Source of the DNA: Antedon mediterranea
Lineage: Eukaryota > Echinodermata > Crinoidea > Comatulida > Antedonidae
DNA length: 64,000 nt
Direction of reading: 5' to 3'
NCBI RefSeq assembly: GCF_964355755.1
Contig: NC_092670.1
Location: forward strand, 24,973,795 to 25,037,794
The notes below the pieces were generated by a model, which ran no database searches, was not told where the DNA came from, and worked only from the letters and a program-made list of their open reading frames with translations. The position numbers were made by a program, and so were the translations under genes. Below, piece by piece: positions 46,061 through 59,300 of the stretch. Each line of letters starts with the position of its first letter. Position 1 is the stretch's first letter.

Positions 46061-46955
46061 GCCCTGTCACGATAAATATGGTCCGGGGCCAAAATCGGTC
46101 CGGCCGGACCAGTTTTGGCTCTAAAATTGTGGCCAAAAGCAGTCCGCCACTGCCAAAATCGGTCCGGGCTTTTCTTCTGTCGATTTTAATTGAATTACTA
46201 ATACTAGGCCTACTATGATGCTGTTTTAAGTTGTTTATGGCTAGAAAAATATCCCATGATATATATTAGTATGTTATCTTGTCGGATAAATACTATAAAT
46301 AAATGTATTTTATCTAAAAACATGACTTAGGTGTTCACTCATATTTCGGCCTGCCACACACTCACATGAACGGGTATGAGACGCTGATATTGCCAGCTAG
46401 ATTTTATTTATGATTGAGGCCTTTTTCATTCCTCAGCCTAATCAATAATTGGATAATTGTTTTATAATAATTGTATTGAATTGATATATTGATTGATTAA
46501 CCATAAATAATTAATAAATTAAATTGTTTTTAACATCATGGGGAAACGAAGATGTTAAAAAAGAACAAAATGGATTAAAAACAGGCAGAGATACATATTG
46601 TATACAAAAAGCCTAACAATTAGTACTAATTATTGATGAGTTACTACTAATAATGATAATAAAAAAACAGGCTTAATTTATAATATTAAAATAACAAATA
46701 AAACCCCGTAGTTTTCAATATAATGACTAATCATGGCCTTTTTTTAATGATATATACATTATGACTCATTTTGCGCACCATATATTTGTAAGACCGGACC
46801 ATATTTGGCGGCCAAAAACAGTCCTACTGCCCGGACCGATTTTATCCAGGCCGGACCAGTTTTGGCGGCCATAAATGGTCCCCCGGACTGATTTTGGCAG
46901 CCAAAACTGGTCCGCCGGACCGATTTTGGCCCGGACTGATTTTGGTGTGACAGCC
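46061..46955. mobile_element. TIR element with CGGACC/GGTCCG sub-terminal repeats
   Basis: The left end GCCCTGTCAC and the right end GTGACAGCC are inverted, flanked by CCTAG-like sequence on both sides. Sub-terminal regions 46080-46170 and 46793-46945 are dense in CCAAAATCGGTCCGG-type words in opposite orientations. The middle is AT-rich with no ORF. The GGGCTGTCAC-type end is hAT-like, at low confidence, because a full 8-bp duplication is not evident. Confidence 0.65.
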
Positions 46956-47130
46956 CTAGTACTAGCTTAGCTAGCTAGGATAAACGTAGAAGGCTAGGCC
47001 CTAAAACTAGGCCTAGTAGGCTAGGCCTAGCTAGTCATGAGCTGAGGACCTCAGGGAGGTCTAATACTAAACTAAAACATTTTAAATGTAGCTAAGCTAC
47101 TAGATAGGAGGGCCAGGCCTATAAGGCCTA
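46956..47130. promoter_or_regulatory. AGGCCTA-rich block upstream of TSC2
   Basis: AGCTAGCTAGG, AGGCCTAGTAGG and TAGGCCTAG repeats end about 200 bp before the TSC2 start. Possible 5'-end association as at CCP110; no TATA or initiator element can be defended. Confidence 0.3.
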
Positions 47131-47328
47131 CTAAAGTATGCTGCCAAGTTAACACATTTTGCTAGTAGACATAGTTCTGATTGGTTGGTTAAAAATGTTT
47201 TCGCATAATTCAATACTGCCCTCTATAATTGTACCGTATACCTTTTAAAATATTGACACATTGCAATTGTCTTAACTCAGTACTTATAAATAATGTTTAC
47301 CTTAGTAGATGTTTCTAAGAATGGAAGT

Positions 47329-50300
47329 ATGGCAAAGCAACCAAAAGATGGAGGCTTTCGGCAAAAGATCTTTCATCTTTTTAAAGGTTCGAAGGCAGCA
47401 AACATCGCCAGCACACCTGGCCAATCAAAATCTGAAGACTTTATTATAACAGAAGAAATACTCAGAGTATGTACAGTGGTATCGTTACTTTTTTTTTTGT
47501 ATTAGTTTGTAGGATTCATTAGTATAGTAATTAATAAACAGTTACTCTTACATAAAACAACATTGCATAGCTACTGTAGCATAATATCATAGATTAATAT
47601 AGCATGTTTTGTGTTAGTATTCAAAATATTTTTATAGCAAAATATAGTGAAATTTAGCATACACTAGCATTGTATTGGTGAAACATATAAATCAATAATA
47701 CATAATGTTATATTCCATACTTAGCATTATAAATTAATATACATACTGTAGAATATTCATTCATTTCCTTTATTTTGGATAGTACATTCATATACAAATC
47801 ATACAAAAAACAAAAAGAACAACAATTTCACCAGGAAATATGAACAACTTCCACAAAACCAACTTACAATATCATAAAATACTAATTTGCACCAACGCTG
47901 ATGTAGGTTGGATTATGGAAGTGTGTAATATTGTTTTCATACAATAACATTTAGAAACTTCACAATATCAATAGTGTTTATCTTTTTGGATTAAATGTTA
48001 ATATTGTGACATACTTTCTTATTTTTTTAAATAGAATGTTTCTTCTGAGTCACATTTAAGTCAAAGGATCAAAGCAATCAAAGATCTTTGTGATGTAGTT
48101 ACAACAACCAGATTGGAAGATGTAAGTAAAGAAATGAAATGATAATTTATGGCAGAAGTTTGTGGTAATTTTCAGGCTCAAAATAATTCATAAAAAAAAA
48201 ACAAACAATGTCATGGGCTATTGAAATTACAGTACCTGTAGTCAACTGTCCCTTTGGAATGTCTGGAAACGAGAAACTTTCACATAACTAGACTTTTGTT
48301 GAGGTCTAAAGGGTCCCAAATTCTTTTTTACCATTTTTGGAATAACCGACTTTTCAAAAACCAGCCAAGAGGAGAGGGTGACTGTAATGAATTTGACCCC
48401 CTCCCCCCACACTTTAATCAGAAGATTCTAATTTAAGCAAAGGTTTCAAAGGTATTACAGTTTTTTTTTAACAATATTAGTATCAAAGATGAAATTTGTT
48501 TTCAATGTTTTTTTATTAGCATGCTGTTGAGTCATTGTGGGTTAAGATAGCAGACTTGTTGGAACCACAGGCCCCAGCAGAATGCCGTCAACTTGTTTTA
48601 GCATTCATGAAGGCTACCATTAATGGCCAGGTAAAGTTCTCTTCCTCTTGAGGTTTCCTTCTTAATAATAATAATAATATTGAACATTTATAAAGGGCTT
48701 TACCGGAGTCTCAGCGCAACATGAAAATAATAACTATTGCAATATATTAATATGATAGTTCGTTTAGTGTAAACAGTTATACTGGTTTACACTAAACACA
48801 CTTTGATATTAATATACCAATAGAAGCCAGAAGGAAATAGTTTCACAACTACAGTATTGAAGTAGGTGAGTTTTCAAGAGAGATTTGAATTGAAAAGGTG
48901 ATGAATATTCACTGAATATGACAAATTTAAAATTGTCACATATTCACAAATTCTTGAGTTTGTCATACTTAGTGAGTCAGTGTTTAAGGTTGTTAAAGGT
49001 GTATCCACCCACTTTTTTTTTTCTCAAAATGTAAATATTTTTAGTTCAAGCATCTCAACATGATGAGGGCTCACTTCTTTACTGTGATTGCCAATCACTC
49101 CGTGTTTGAGGATCTGCCAATGAGGTAAGACACTTATACAAATCAAAGTTAAATGGCGAACTAGACTCAAAAGCATGATGAAAGGTCATTAATTGATGAA
49201 TACTGCCCCATAAGTATATATAATTCCACAGTAAAAGTAAATAATAGTACAATCAATTAAACAATACAAGTATACATATAGGATATTTCATTTTGAAGGA
49301 GAGTCAGTCATGTCAATGGAAGAATATTGTTTGTATTATATATAGATTACAAGTATTCAAGGCGTTATCTGACAGTGGTAAAAATCTGTTGTATTTTGAG
49401 GAAGATGCCGGGCCTTTCCTGCTGGTATGGATGCCGGATATCATCAGTTATGGAAGGTATTGGTTAATAGTTTGTTTTTTCATCCGTTTGTAAAAAAAAC
49501 AGAATGTAAACATATTATTTATTGTGCCAAATTTCAAAGTAAGACAAACAGTACAGAAGTAAGTCAATCAAACACCTATTATTACAGTACACAGTGATAT
49601 ATGAGCCCTTATCATTGCATTTGTACACTCAAATAAATGGACAAACAGTCAAACCATAAATTTTGATTGTGTTTAGTGTTTTCAAATATTGATTTTCCAA
49701 TTATGTGGCAAAAAAGGAAAATGTTCAAATCTTCTTTTTTTTGTAGGACTTCTGAGTTTTTACCTGTACTTATAAATGTAATCAAATACAATAGCTGTTA
49801 CCTTGACGATGACATCGTTGAAGGGCTGGTCAAGTATGTGTTTTTATATTTCAATCTGGAACAGAAATAAATATTTGAGTATCTTTTTTTTGTATCTCCT
49901 TTGAGATCCAGCCACTGATACCCACAGCATTGTCATTTTTTAAGTAATTTTTTTTAGGTTATATTTTATAGATTTTTTTTTTATATATTGATCGCAATAA
50001 AGATGATTATGATATGGCACTTTTAACAAAGCGCCTCACATCACAAAAGCAATACATCAAGCAATTCCAAATTTAACAAGCAATCAGCTCTGCCATGGGC
50101 ACTAACATCATCAGGCATTTGCTTGATACTCTCTCCTTGTAGGTAGATCTTAAATTGACTTTTAAAAAGTGCAAGTTATGGAGATTTGTGGATGTTAAGA
50201 GGCAATTCTTTACTGTACATACATACATTTTTACTTTTTAGACACACATGCTTAGTTTGTAGACTTCCTCAGACAGAAGTAGACATAGATCAAGCTCTAT

Positions 50301-53300
50301 CTGTTCTTGATGCTGTGGTCTGCTACAGAAACCTACCAACTGAATCACTACAACGCTTCATTATTACGCTCTGTCGTTTGCTCAGTGTCAAGAAATATTG
50401 TGAAGCTAGCTGGGAGGTATTTCATGATTTTGTTTAAAAAAATTATAAGGCCATATCATAAGAAAATTTTGTAATAGGAACTTGAAAAGAAAATGAATTA
50501 CATTAACATTTAGTTTAATCATGGCAATCTAACAACAGGACACTGAGCTTGGTTTGCCAATATAGGAACTTAACAGTCCTTTGATCTTATGTCTGGCTGC
50601 GACAAATACCAGTACTGTGTACATTTTCTTTGTGGTGTGGTGTCTGTTAAGAGGTGTGGAATTGATTGTGTTGCAGCCACAGGTAAACCATTTGATCTCC
50701 GGAGCTCAGCATTCTGTTGTTATATTGCTTTGGTTTGATCAAACTCTTGCAACTAAAATTCTAAAATATTCTAGTGTTCCCTTCCTTATGATGAGATTGA
50801 CCAATCACAGTAGCTTAATTTGGTACTAAATTATTATGATATTTTTAATTCAAAAATATTATATATTAAAGTGTTGATATAATTCATCCTAATTTACAGC
50901 TAATGAGAAAAATGTTGGGGACCCACTTGGGACATGGAGGCATTTACAAGATGTGTTGTATTCTTGAAGATAGGTAAATGTATTGTTTTTATTCTGGAAA
51001 GTATGACACTTCTGGTTGTATCTGGAACTATAACACCAGATATCTCAATTGGTTATCAAAGGTCAGGTTATAATTAAATTAAATTCAATTCAATTTTATT
51101 CCAGACAAACTGTCCATATGAAACCTATACATACAATAAAAAAGAGAAAGAAATACAAAGCATTATGTGACAACCATCATGGAGAGAAGACCAAGATTAC
51201 CAGTTGACATATAGTGCCTCTCTCCACTTAAAGTACATTCTGGAATCATACAATAAATCTTCATTAGTAGTTATTTTTATAGTAAATATTAAATATGTTT
51301 TTTCTTGTGTTTTCAGACAAAACCTTCATGATCCAATGTTGCTGAAAGGAGCGGTGTTTTTTATTGGTATGGCATTATGGGGTGCAAGACGGGTATCATC
51401 ACTTAAACACAACCCAACATCTATTCTGCCTTCTTTCAAACAGGTAACAACATAAGTTTATTTACCATTTTTATTTAGCTTACTTATTTTATTTGTATCT
51501 CCGTTAAGACCCACCCACTGATGCCCATAGCATTTTCATTTTTTCAGTAACTTGCCTTTGGATTTAAAATATATTGTTTATATTTTTAGTTCATAACATA
51601 TTGTATAGTCAACTTTTGAAATTATATTCCTTGAAACCAGATGTCACAATTTTTGTTCTACTACAGTAACACTGCTAATAAGGGGAAACTTTTATTAAGG
51701 GGGACACTCATATATAGGGGATGTTAAATGAATGAATGCCAGTGAATATTTTAACTCTACAACCAACAGGGGAAACTGCTATTAAAAGACACTCTTCCAA
51801 TATATCGTTTAAAAATACAGCCACTCCCTATTGAAGCAAAGAACTTATAACACAAGAATCTCCTGTTCGTCCGAAGCGCGTAACAATTTCGAAAGGCATT
51901 GTGGGATAGAATAGAGCTATGGGTGGCGCCATTGTGAGCCATGGAGTAGGGCGCCCGCATCAAATTAGAAAGTCAAAATCATAGAGGGGATCTGGTAATA
52001 CTCTAGGGGGGGGGGGGTAGAGTAATTGACTGAGGAGTAGGGCGCCCGCATCAAATTAGAAAGTCAAAATCATAGAGGGGATCTGCTAATACTCTAGGGG
52101 GATAGAGTAATTGACTGAGGAGTAGGGCGCCCGCATCAAATTAGAAAGTCAAAATCATAGAGGGGATCTGCTAATACTCTAGGGGAATAGAGTAATTGAC
52201 TTCCTAGTTTGGAGGGGGCGCTGCTCCATGCTGTGAAATGGCGTCGCCCAGTTTGACCTTTTAACCCTGTACTTCCGATACTGTGTTTTGAATGCAAATT
52301 GAAGAACAGGAGATTCTTGTGTTATAAGTTCTTTGATTGAAGGAATATTCCTAATAAGGAACTCTTCGTTTTGTCCCAAAGTTGTTCTTGTAGGGTTTTA
52401 TGTATTCTTAAAAAAAAGTTTATTTTATAGATTATTTGTTCGTTTTCTTAGGCACTATACTGCAAGAATGCTTCAGTAGACTATGAGGTTGGACTCACCA
52501 TTCACCGTCTTGTTAAAAAATATGGCCGCCATCTGCAACTGGTTACCTGGGATAGTATTCTGGAAATAATTGCACAATTATTTGAAAACATGCAGGTGTG
52601 TATATATTTTGTTTATTTTATAAACACTTGTGTGAATATTGTATTTAAATAGCAATGTGTTTTTTTAAGGTTTATATTTTATATTTAATAATATTGCATA
52701 GCCTATGTAAATATGTGAACGTGATTGGTTGAAACGGCATCACATGACTACCGCTGCGAGGATCATAAATCGTATATATCCTCGAGTACGATGAATTGAC
52801 ATGTCCCTGTCATTAAACATATAAAATCCAGCAAATTCTCGAGTATGACGATATTGACTGTAATTTTTGTGTGGCAACACTCACGTTTGGCTACTGAGAC
52901 TTGAACTCTGGTGATTAGTCAACACAACGTTTTACCCGCTGCGCCACTCAACTTGCTTGAAGAAATTAATCAACTAAGTAAACTATTTGAACTATGCATA
53001 CATAGCGCCCTCATTTGTTATTAGCCCTCTCTAGACGCGATGAAAGACCGTTTGTGATTGGTCAATACTCACGGTAGTACTGGTATGTGCGGCGAGCTGA
53101 ACATCCTGTGATCTCGGCTCCTCGAAGAAGTCGAATTATTATTTACTCGGCCTACCTAACAATAATATTATTATTAATTCAACGTGTTGTTGGCTATATA
53201 ATGTAACAGATATTGCCTTTTATATCGGTAAAATATAAGATTTGACATTCCCTCAAGAATGATATTTTGTTTCAAGGAAATATATTTCCTCAAACAAAAT

Positions 53301-56300
53301 ATCATTTCTTTGGGGATGTCAAATTTTATATTTAACCTCAAAGCAGGCAATATCTGTATAATAATATTTAAAAAAACTGTAGGAACCCTTTAAGTGATTA
53401 AATGGACAAGTGAAGTTACAATAGATCTTCTCCTTTGGATACCTCTATTGAGGGTACACCTTCCTGGGAATAAGAACAATTTATGTTTTAACACCAAAGC
53501 CAACTCCCATTCAGGGCACACCCCAATGTAGGATATCCCAAATGTATCTTAATATCAATGTAAGTAAACTTGTTAAACTTAGACACAGACTCAAGGAAAC
53601 AGCCATCAGGAGGGAACGTCACAGAACACAGTTCAAGAGTTGCTCACATCAGTTGAGGAACTGTATGAAAAAAGTATGTTTAACGGATCATCTACTGACC
53701 TCTTTGATGTTATTGAGAGGTTTTCACATATCAGACCGGTACGTAAGTTCTTTGATTTTAAAATACTAATTGTTCTATTTCAAAATACAGAAAGATTCAA
53801 GAAATTTTATTGGTCTATTTAAAATGTATGTCTGTAAAATACGTATGCTAATCATATTTTATTAAAATAATTAACTATCTCTACTATTATACTATAAAGA
53901 GTGTTTGTAACGCTTTATTCCTTATGTACATTTTTGCTATTACATGTGTCCATACACATGAGGTATCAACCCAAATAAAACTGCATTTAGGTACAATTTC
54001 TTTTATTTCGTATTATCTATCTATCTCTCCTATCTATATAACCATTTATTAATTACAATATAATTAAAATATCAAAAAAGAAAATAAATTATTAAATAAA
54101 TCTAAAATTGATACAGGAGAGCTCTGTATTGTTATTGGTTGGCTACAGAGCCCAAGCCATACACCCAACACGAGAGGAATGGATCCACAATATGAAACAC
54201 TTGATGGAAAAATATTTCAAAAACGAGAAGCGAACGGTTATCAGGGAACGCATACTTAAGGTCCTGTCGTATGTTCTTAGCTCAACCAGTCATTTATATG
54301 AGGTCAGTTAAGAATAATCATAACAGCCAAAACATTTACACATTCTCAACCATACTTTTTTGGAAACACGTTGTACACTGCAAACTTAACTTTGCTAGTG
54401 TATATTTGCTATGCAAACTTTTAAATAAAAGCTTATATACAAAAAAGATACTTTAAAATAAAATTTAAAAAGATCAACATTTCGGTACCATTCTCAAGAA
54501 CAAATGAGTAAAATTAACAGTTAAACAAAACGAATTGTTTAACAATTAATGAGAGGAGGAGTCTATCGTTTTAGGCTTTTCAGTCTTTGTTACTAATGGT
54601 TTAAGTATTTCCTATCACCCTTTGGTGCTTTGTATTTTGTTTAGTTGTTAGTTTTTAATTTTACTTATTTGTTCTTGAGAATGGTTCCATGATGGTTCCG
54701 AAACGTTTTTTGTCATTACATTTTATTTTTAAGTTACATAGTAAACATCTTAATATCACAATAAAGATACCAGAGAAAAATATATACAGGTACTACATGA
54801 GCTGTTTTTAAGTAAAAATAAAATCTTTACTTACTGAACTATTTTCTATGTTACAGGAAGAGTTGATTGAAGCATTAGTATTACCATATTTAAGACATAT
54901 ATATGAGGATTCAGACACTAAAGTAAGGAATGCAGCAGTTGAGTTACTGGTTGATGTAGCTATGGATTGCCAGATACCTCAGTGTATTGACATCCTTGTC
55001 ATCCTGGAAAAGGTAAAATGTAGGAGATAATCTGTTACATGCAGCCTATTGGGCTTAATTGCACACAGTTGTGAACACAGGCGTATGGGTGTATACAATG
55101 ACAATAGCTGATCACACCGGGCCTGCTACTCTTCCAAAAGATGAACTGGGTTCTTTAAAGTGCACACTGGACCTATCACTTTCAGTCCTAATCCAATAGA
55201 CAGGTTCTACCACCTGTACCAATTATATGGCTATAAATAGATTTAAACACATACAAAATGTTGTGAATGGATTTACAATCAATTGTTGACATTGTAGTCA
55301 TTTTAAATTAATGTTCTATCTATGAGTACAAGCTATGCATATCTCATCTTTAACACAACATAATTATCACATCTTTGTATTGTAATATGCTAATTAACAG
55401 GTGGTGATGAAGCCGATGGCAGGCAGACAGGTGGAGAGCAATTTTCAAGATGAAGAACTCATGGATATCAGGACAGCTGTGTTAGGTCTGCTTGACTTGT
55501 TTACTGTGAGTATATTGAATAATTACAAAATAATTAGATGACAAATTTCGTTTTTGTAAAAGCACAAGTTAACGGAGTACTTACTCGAACGTTTCGATCT
55601 CTATCAGAGATCCTTCTCAACTGACTGCGGGGTGTTAATGCAGCTTGGTCATTCTTGACGTCATCTGTTGATGACGTTGTACGCCTCCGGTTGTAGGTTG
55701 GAGGTTGTGCGGGGCTCGGCCAGGTGATGTGTCTATCAAATCATTGTACAAATGCGAGAGTTCGTGGGCTCCAGTGTCCCGGTTCATGGTCTTCTCTTTA
55801 TTTCTCCTTATATGTAATGATTCTCTAATCTGTCTGTCTTTGCGTTTAGGCTCTTTGGTTAAGATGGTAGCCTCCCAGTTCGGTACATGATTGTGTTTTA
55901 TGACATGTTCTGTAATGGCAGATTTGTGTATGATCGAAGATGTGGATGTTCTGGAGGCCCTAGTCATTACTCCCCCCGTGTTTGTTGTAACATCTTTTTT
56001 GTGATCATTAATTCGTGTTTGTAATGCCCTCCCTGTTTCCCCAATGTAAACTTGTGGACAGTTGCGGCAGGTGACTTCGTAGATTACTCCACATGTATCC
56101 ATCTTCTCGATTTTATCTTTTGGGTGGACGAGGCTATTCTTGATTTTATTTTGGGGTAGGAAATAGGTTCCGACATTGTGATAGGAGAGAGTGCGTCGTA
56201 TTCTTTCTGCCATTCCTTTTACATAGGGGATTCCTATGCTACCTCGCATCTTGATCTTTTCCTTCTGTGGTTCGTGTCCTTTGTTCTTTTTTCTTTTTCG

Positions 56301-59300
56301 GTTTTCCATAACTCTCTGGAAGGACCACTCTGGATACTGGCAGTTGTGTAACGCTTTCTTGATGTTATCCATCTCAACTTTCCTCAAATCCATATCTCCC
56401 ACTACCTTCTCAGCTCTGTCCACAAGCGTGTTTATAAGCCCCAGTTTGTGTTCGAGTGGATGATGTGAGTTGAAATGTAAATATTGGTCTGTGTGAGTGG
56501 GCTTCCGATAGACTGAGGTGGTAACTGTTCCATTGTCATTGAGTGTGATGAGCATGTCCAGGAAAGGTATTGTGTTGTTTGTCATCGATTCTGTGGTGAA
56601 CTTGATATTGTCAGTTATATCGATGTTATTAAGATGTGTGTTAAATGTATGTACTGTACCTATGGGGATAATAGCTAATACATCATCAACGTATCGTTTC
56701 CAATACACAGGCTTGATGTTAGTGGGTGCCGTGTTTATGGCTTGATGTTCGAGCCACTCTAGATACAAGTTCGCCAATATAGGACTTATTGGGCTTCCCT
56801 TAGCAATGCCTTGTATTTGCCTATAAATGTTACCATTGAACGAGAAATAGGTTTTGTTCACAATTAAACCGAGGAGCTCCATTATGTCTGTCACATGTAG
56901 TTTAGTTCTATCCAGAAGTGTCGGATCTGTTGTTAGGCGATTTTCGACAACTTTGAGGGCCTCTTCTACTGGTGTTTTTGTAAACAGAGATACTACGTCA
57001 AACGAGACAAATGTTTCACTTGGTTTGACTATTATTTCTTTTAGTTCACTCGCCAACTCTCCTGAGTAAGTTACATGATGTTCTGTGTTTCCGACAAGCG
57101 GACCCAGGATTTTGGTGAGGAATTGTGCAACGGTGTAAAAAACGGTGTTGATGTTATCTACTATAGGTCTTAATGGCCAATTTGGTTTATGTATCTTCGG
57201 AAGACAATACAACCTAGGTACAATTTCAGCCGTGGGAAACAGCCATTCTTTCTCTCTGTAGTTGATTTTCTTTTCTTTGAACAACCTGCCTATGATGTTG
57301 ACCACTTTTCGTTTATAGTTTTGTGTTGGATTACGTTTTAGCAGTTCGTAAACATTCGTGTCGCTCACCATGGTTCCCACTTTATCTTTGTAATCATTAG
57401 TATTTAGGATGACAGTAGATCTACCTTTATCCGCTGGGAGAATAAGAATAGATTTATCTTTCTTCAAGTTGTTTATGGCCTTTCGTTCTTTGGGGGTTAA
57501 ATTTGAAGGTGGTAGAGTGGTAGATTTTACAATCTCCAACCTACAACCGGAGGCGTACAACGTCATCAACAGATGACGTCAAGAATGACCAAGCTGCATT
57601 AACACCCCGCAGTCAGTTGAGAAGGATCTCTGATAGAGATCGAAACGTTCGAGTAAGTACTCCGTTAACTTGTGCTTTTACAAAAACGAAATTTGTCATC
57701 TATACAAAATCGAAGCTAAATGAAATTCTTTCAAGATACAAAATAATTGATTGGAAAAATTTAAAACAAGTTTGGAGAAGCAATCAATTGCCATTGCATT
57801 GAACATTGCTCATAGTGCTATAAAAAAGATTGGAACAACTGGGTTATAGAGAGTGATTTTAAACTGTCCATTGCATTGACCTGACCATTGTTCATGTTGC
57901 TGTAAAAAAAAAGATTTAAACAAGTGGGTTTTATATATAGAGTGCTTTCAAGCTGTCCAATATATAAATATGGATAGGTACCAAAGTCTATGTCCAACAG
58001 TACTTTATATGTTGATTGTAAGGCCCAGATGCACTTGATGGCTAGAGTTTTCGCTTTCCTTGTAGACTAGTCAATGTTTAAAACAAAAATTTGATATATC
58101 AGGTATATGATACCATTGAACAAATGAAATTAATTTTGTGATATATTTGCCATATGATACCATTAAAAAAAGGAATGAGTTTTGTGCTATTATTAAGCTC
58201 TGTCTACACTATCAAACTGACAAAAAAATGTGATGTGTCCATATATGAACATGATGATGTCATATCACCACTATATTTGGGCATATCAATACCATATTTG
58301 GGCACATCGCAATTTTTTGTCAACCTAGTAGTAGACAGAGCTTTAGAATTGAATGTGCATTTATTATAGAGCAAACTGATGAAGCTGCCGTCAAGTCATG
58401 CGGTGCTTGCATTTCATATTTTAGTGAAACACATGCAGAGCCACTATACAAATCACTATACATCCAAACAAGCTGGTGAAATACGGTGCAGAGTAAGTTA
58501 TAACACAGTAACTTATATCAAACGATGATTATGAATAAAACTAAGTAAATTTAGATTAAAGCCATCTAAGAATGTAACTATGCTTAACTAAAGTAAAACT
58601 ATCCCCCAAAAGCAAACTTTTGAACAAACATTTATTTACCTGAAAAAAAATGCAATTTAAAGCAAAAAATGGTCAAATTGGCTGCCAGCCAATGGGTTTT
58701 TGGTTCAATTTAGCCATTTATTTTGTCATTTTACATGAGAAAACATTATTATTTTTTTTGTATGGAATCGATTAACTTTATTAAAACTACAAAACAACCT
58801 TTCAATATCTGATTTAATTAATCTTCATTTTTCATGTTTTTGGGGACAATACATCTTTAAAAACATTTGTTTACATTTTATTATACAGCAATTCCAGTGC
58901 CTAATGCAGTTAAGAGCTGATACGAATTTCAGACTTGGATTTCCAAATAAAGAAAATGTTATGCAATTCAGTCCGTATATATTATGTGATCATAGGTAAC
59001 TACTTTTTTTTATTCAAATTGAGACTTATATAAAACTACCCATATTTGGGATCTAATCTTTTTCAGGGAAAGATTTCATTTTAAACTTTTGTTTAGCAAT
59101 ATTGCTAATCAAACTGATTTTTGAGTCGCGAAACATAGTTTTGTATTGTTTTTTTTTGCAACACTATTGTAGAAATGTTTTGTATAGCTTTTTGTTATGC
59201 TACACTGGCATAATTATTCCCTGATTTTGTAGTTAATTTTGGTTCAAATATCTTTATCTTGTACACATGACCCCAAGAGATATATATTTACTTACTATTT

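Noticed and set aside
57617..57650. Hammerhead ribozyme in the terminal repeat of the intact Penelope element
   Set aside because: The core reads CTGATAG rather than CUGANGA, and the segment folds better as a simple GATCTCT/AGAGATC hairpin. Mentioned only for comparison.
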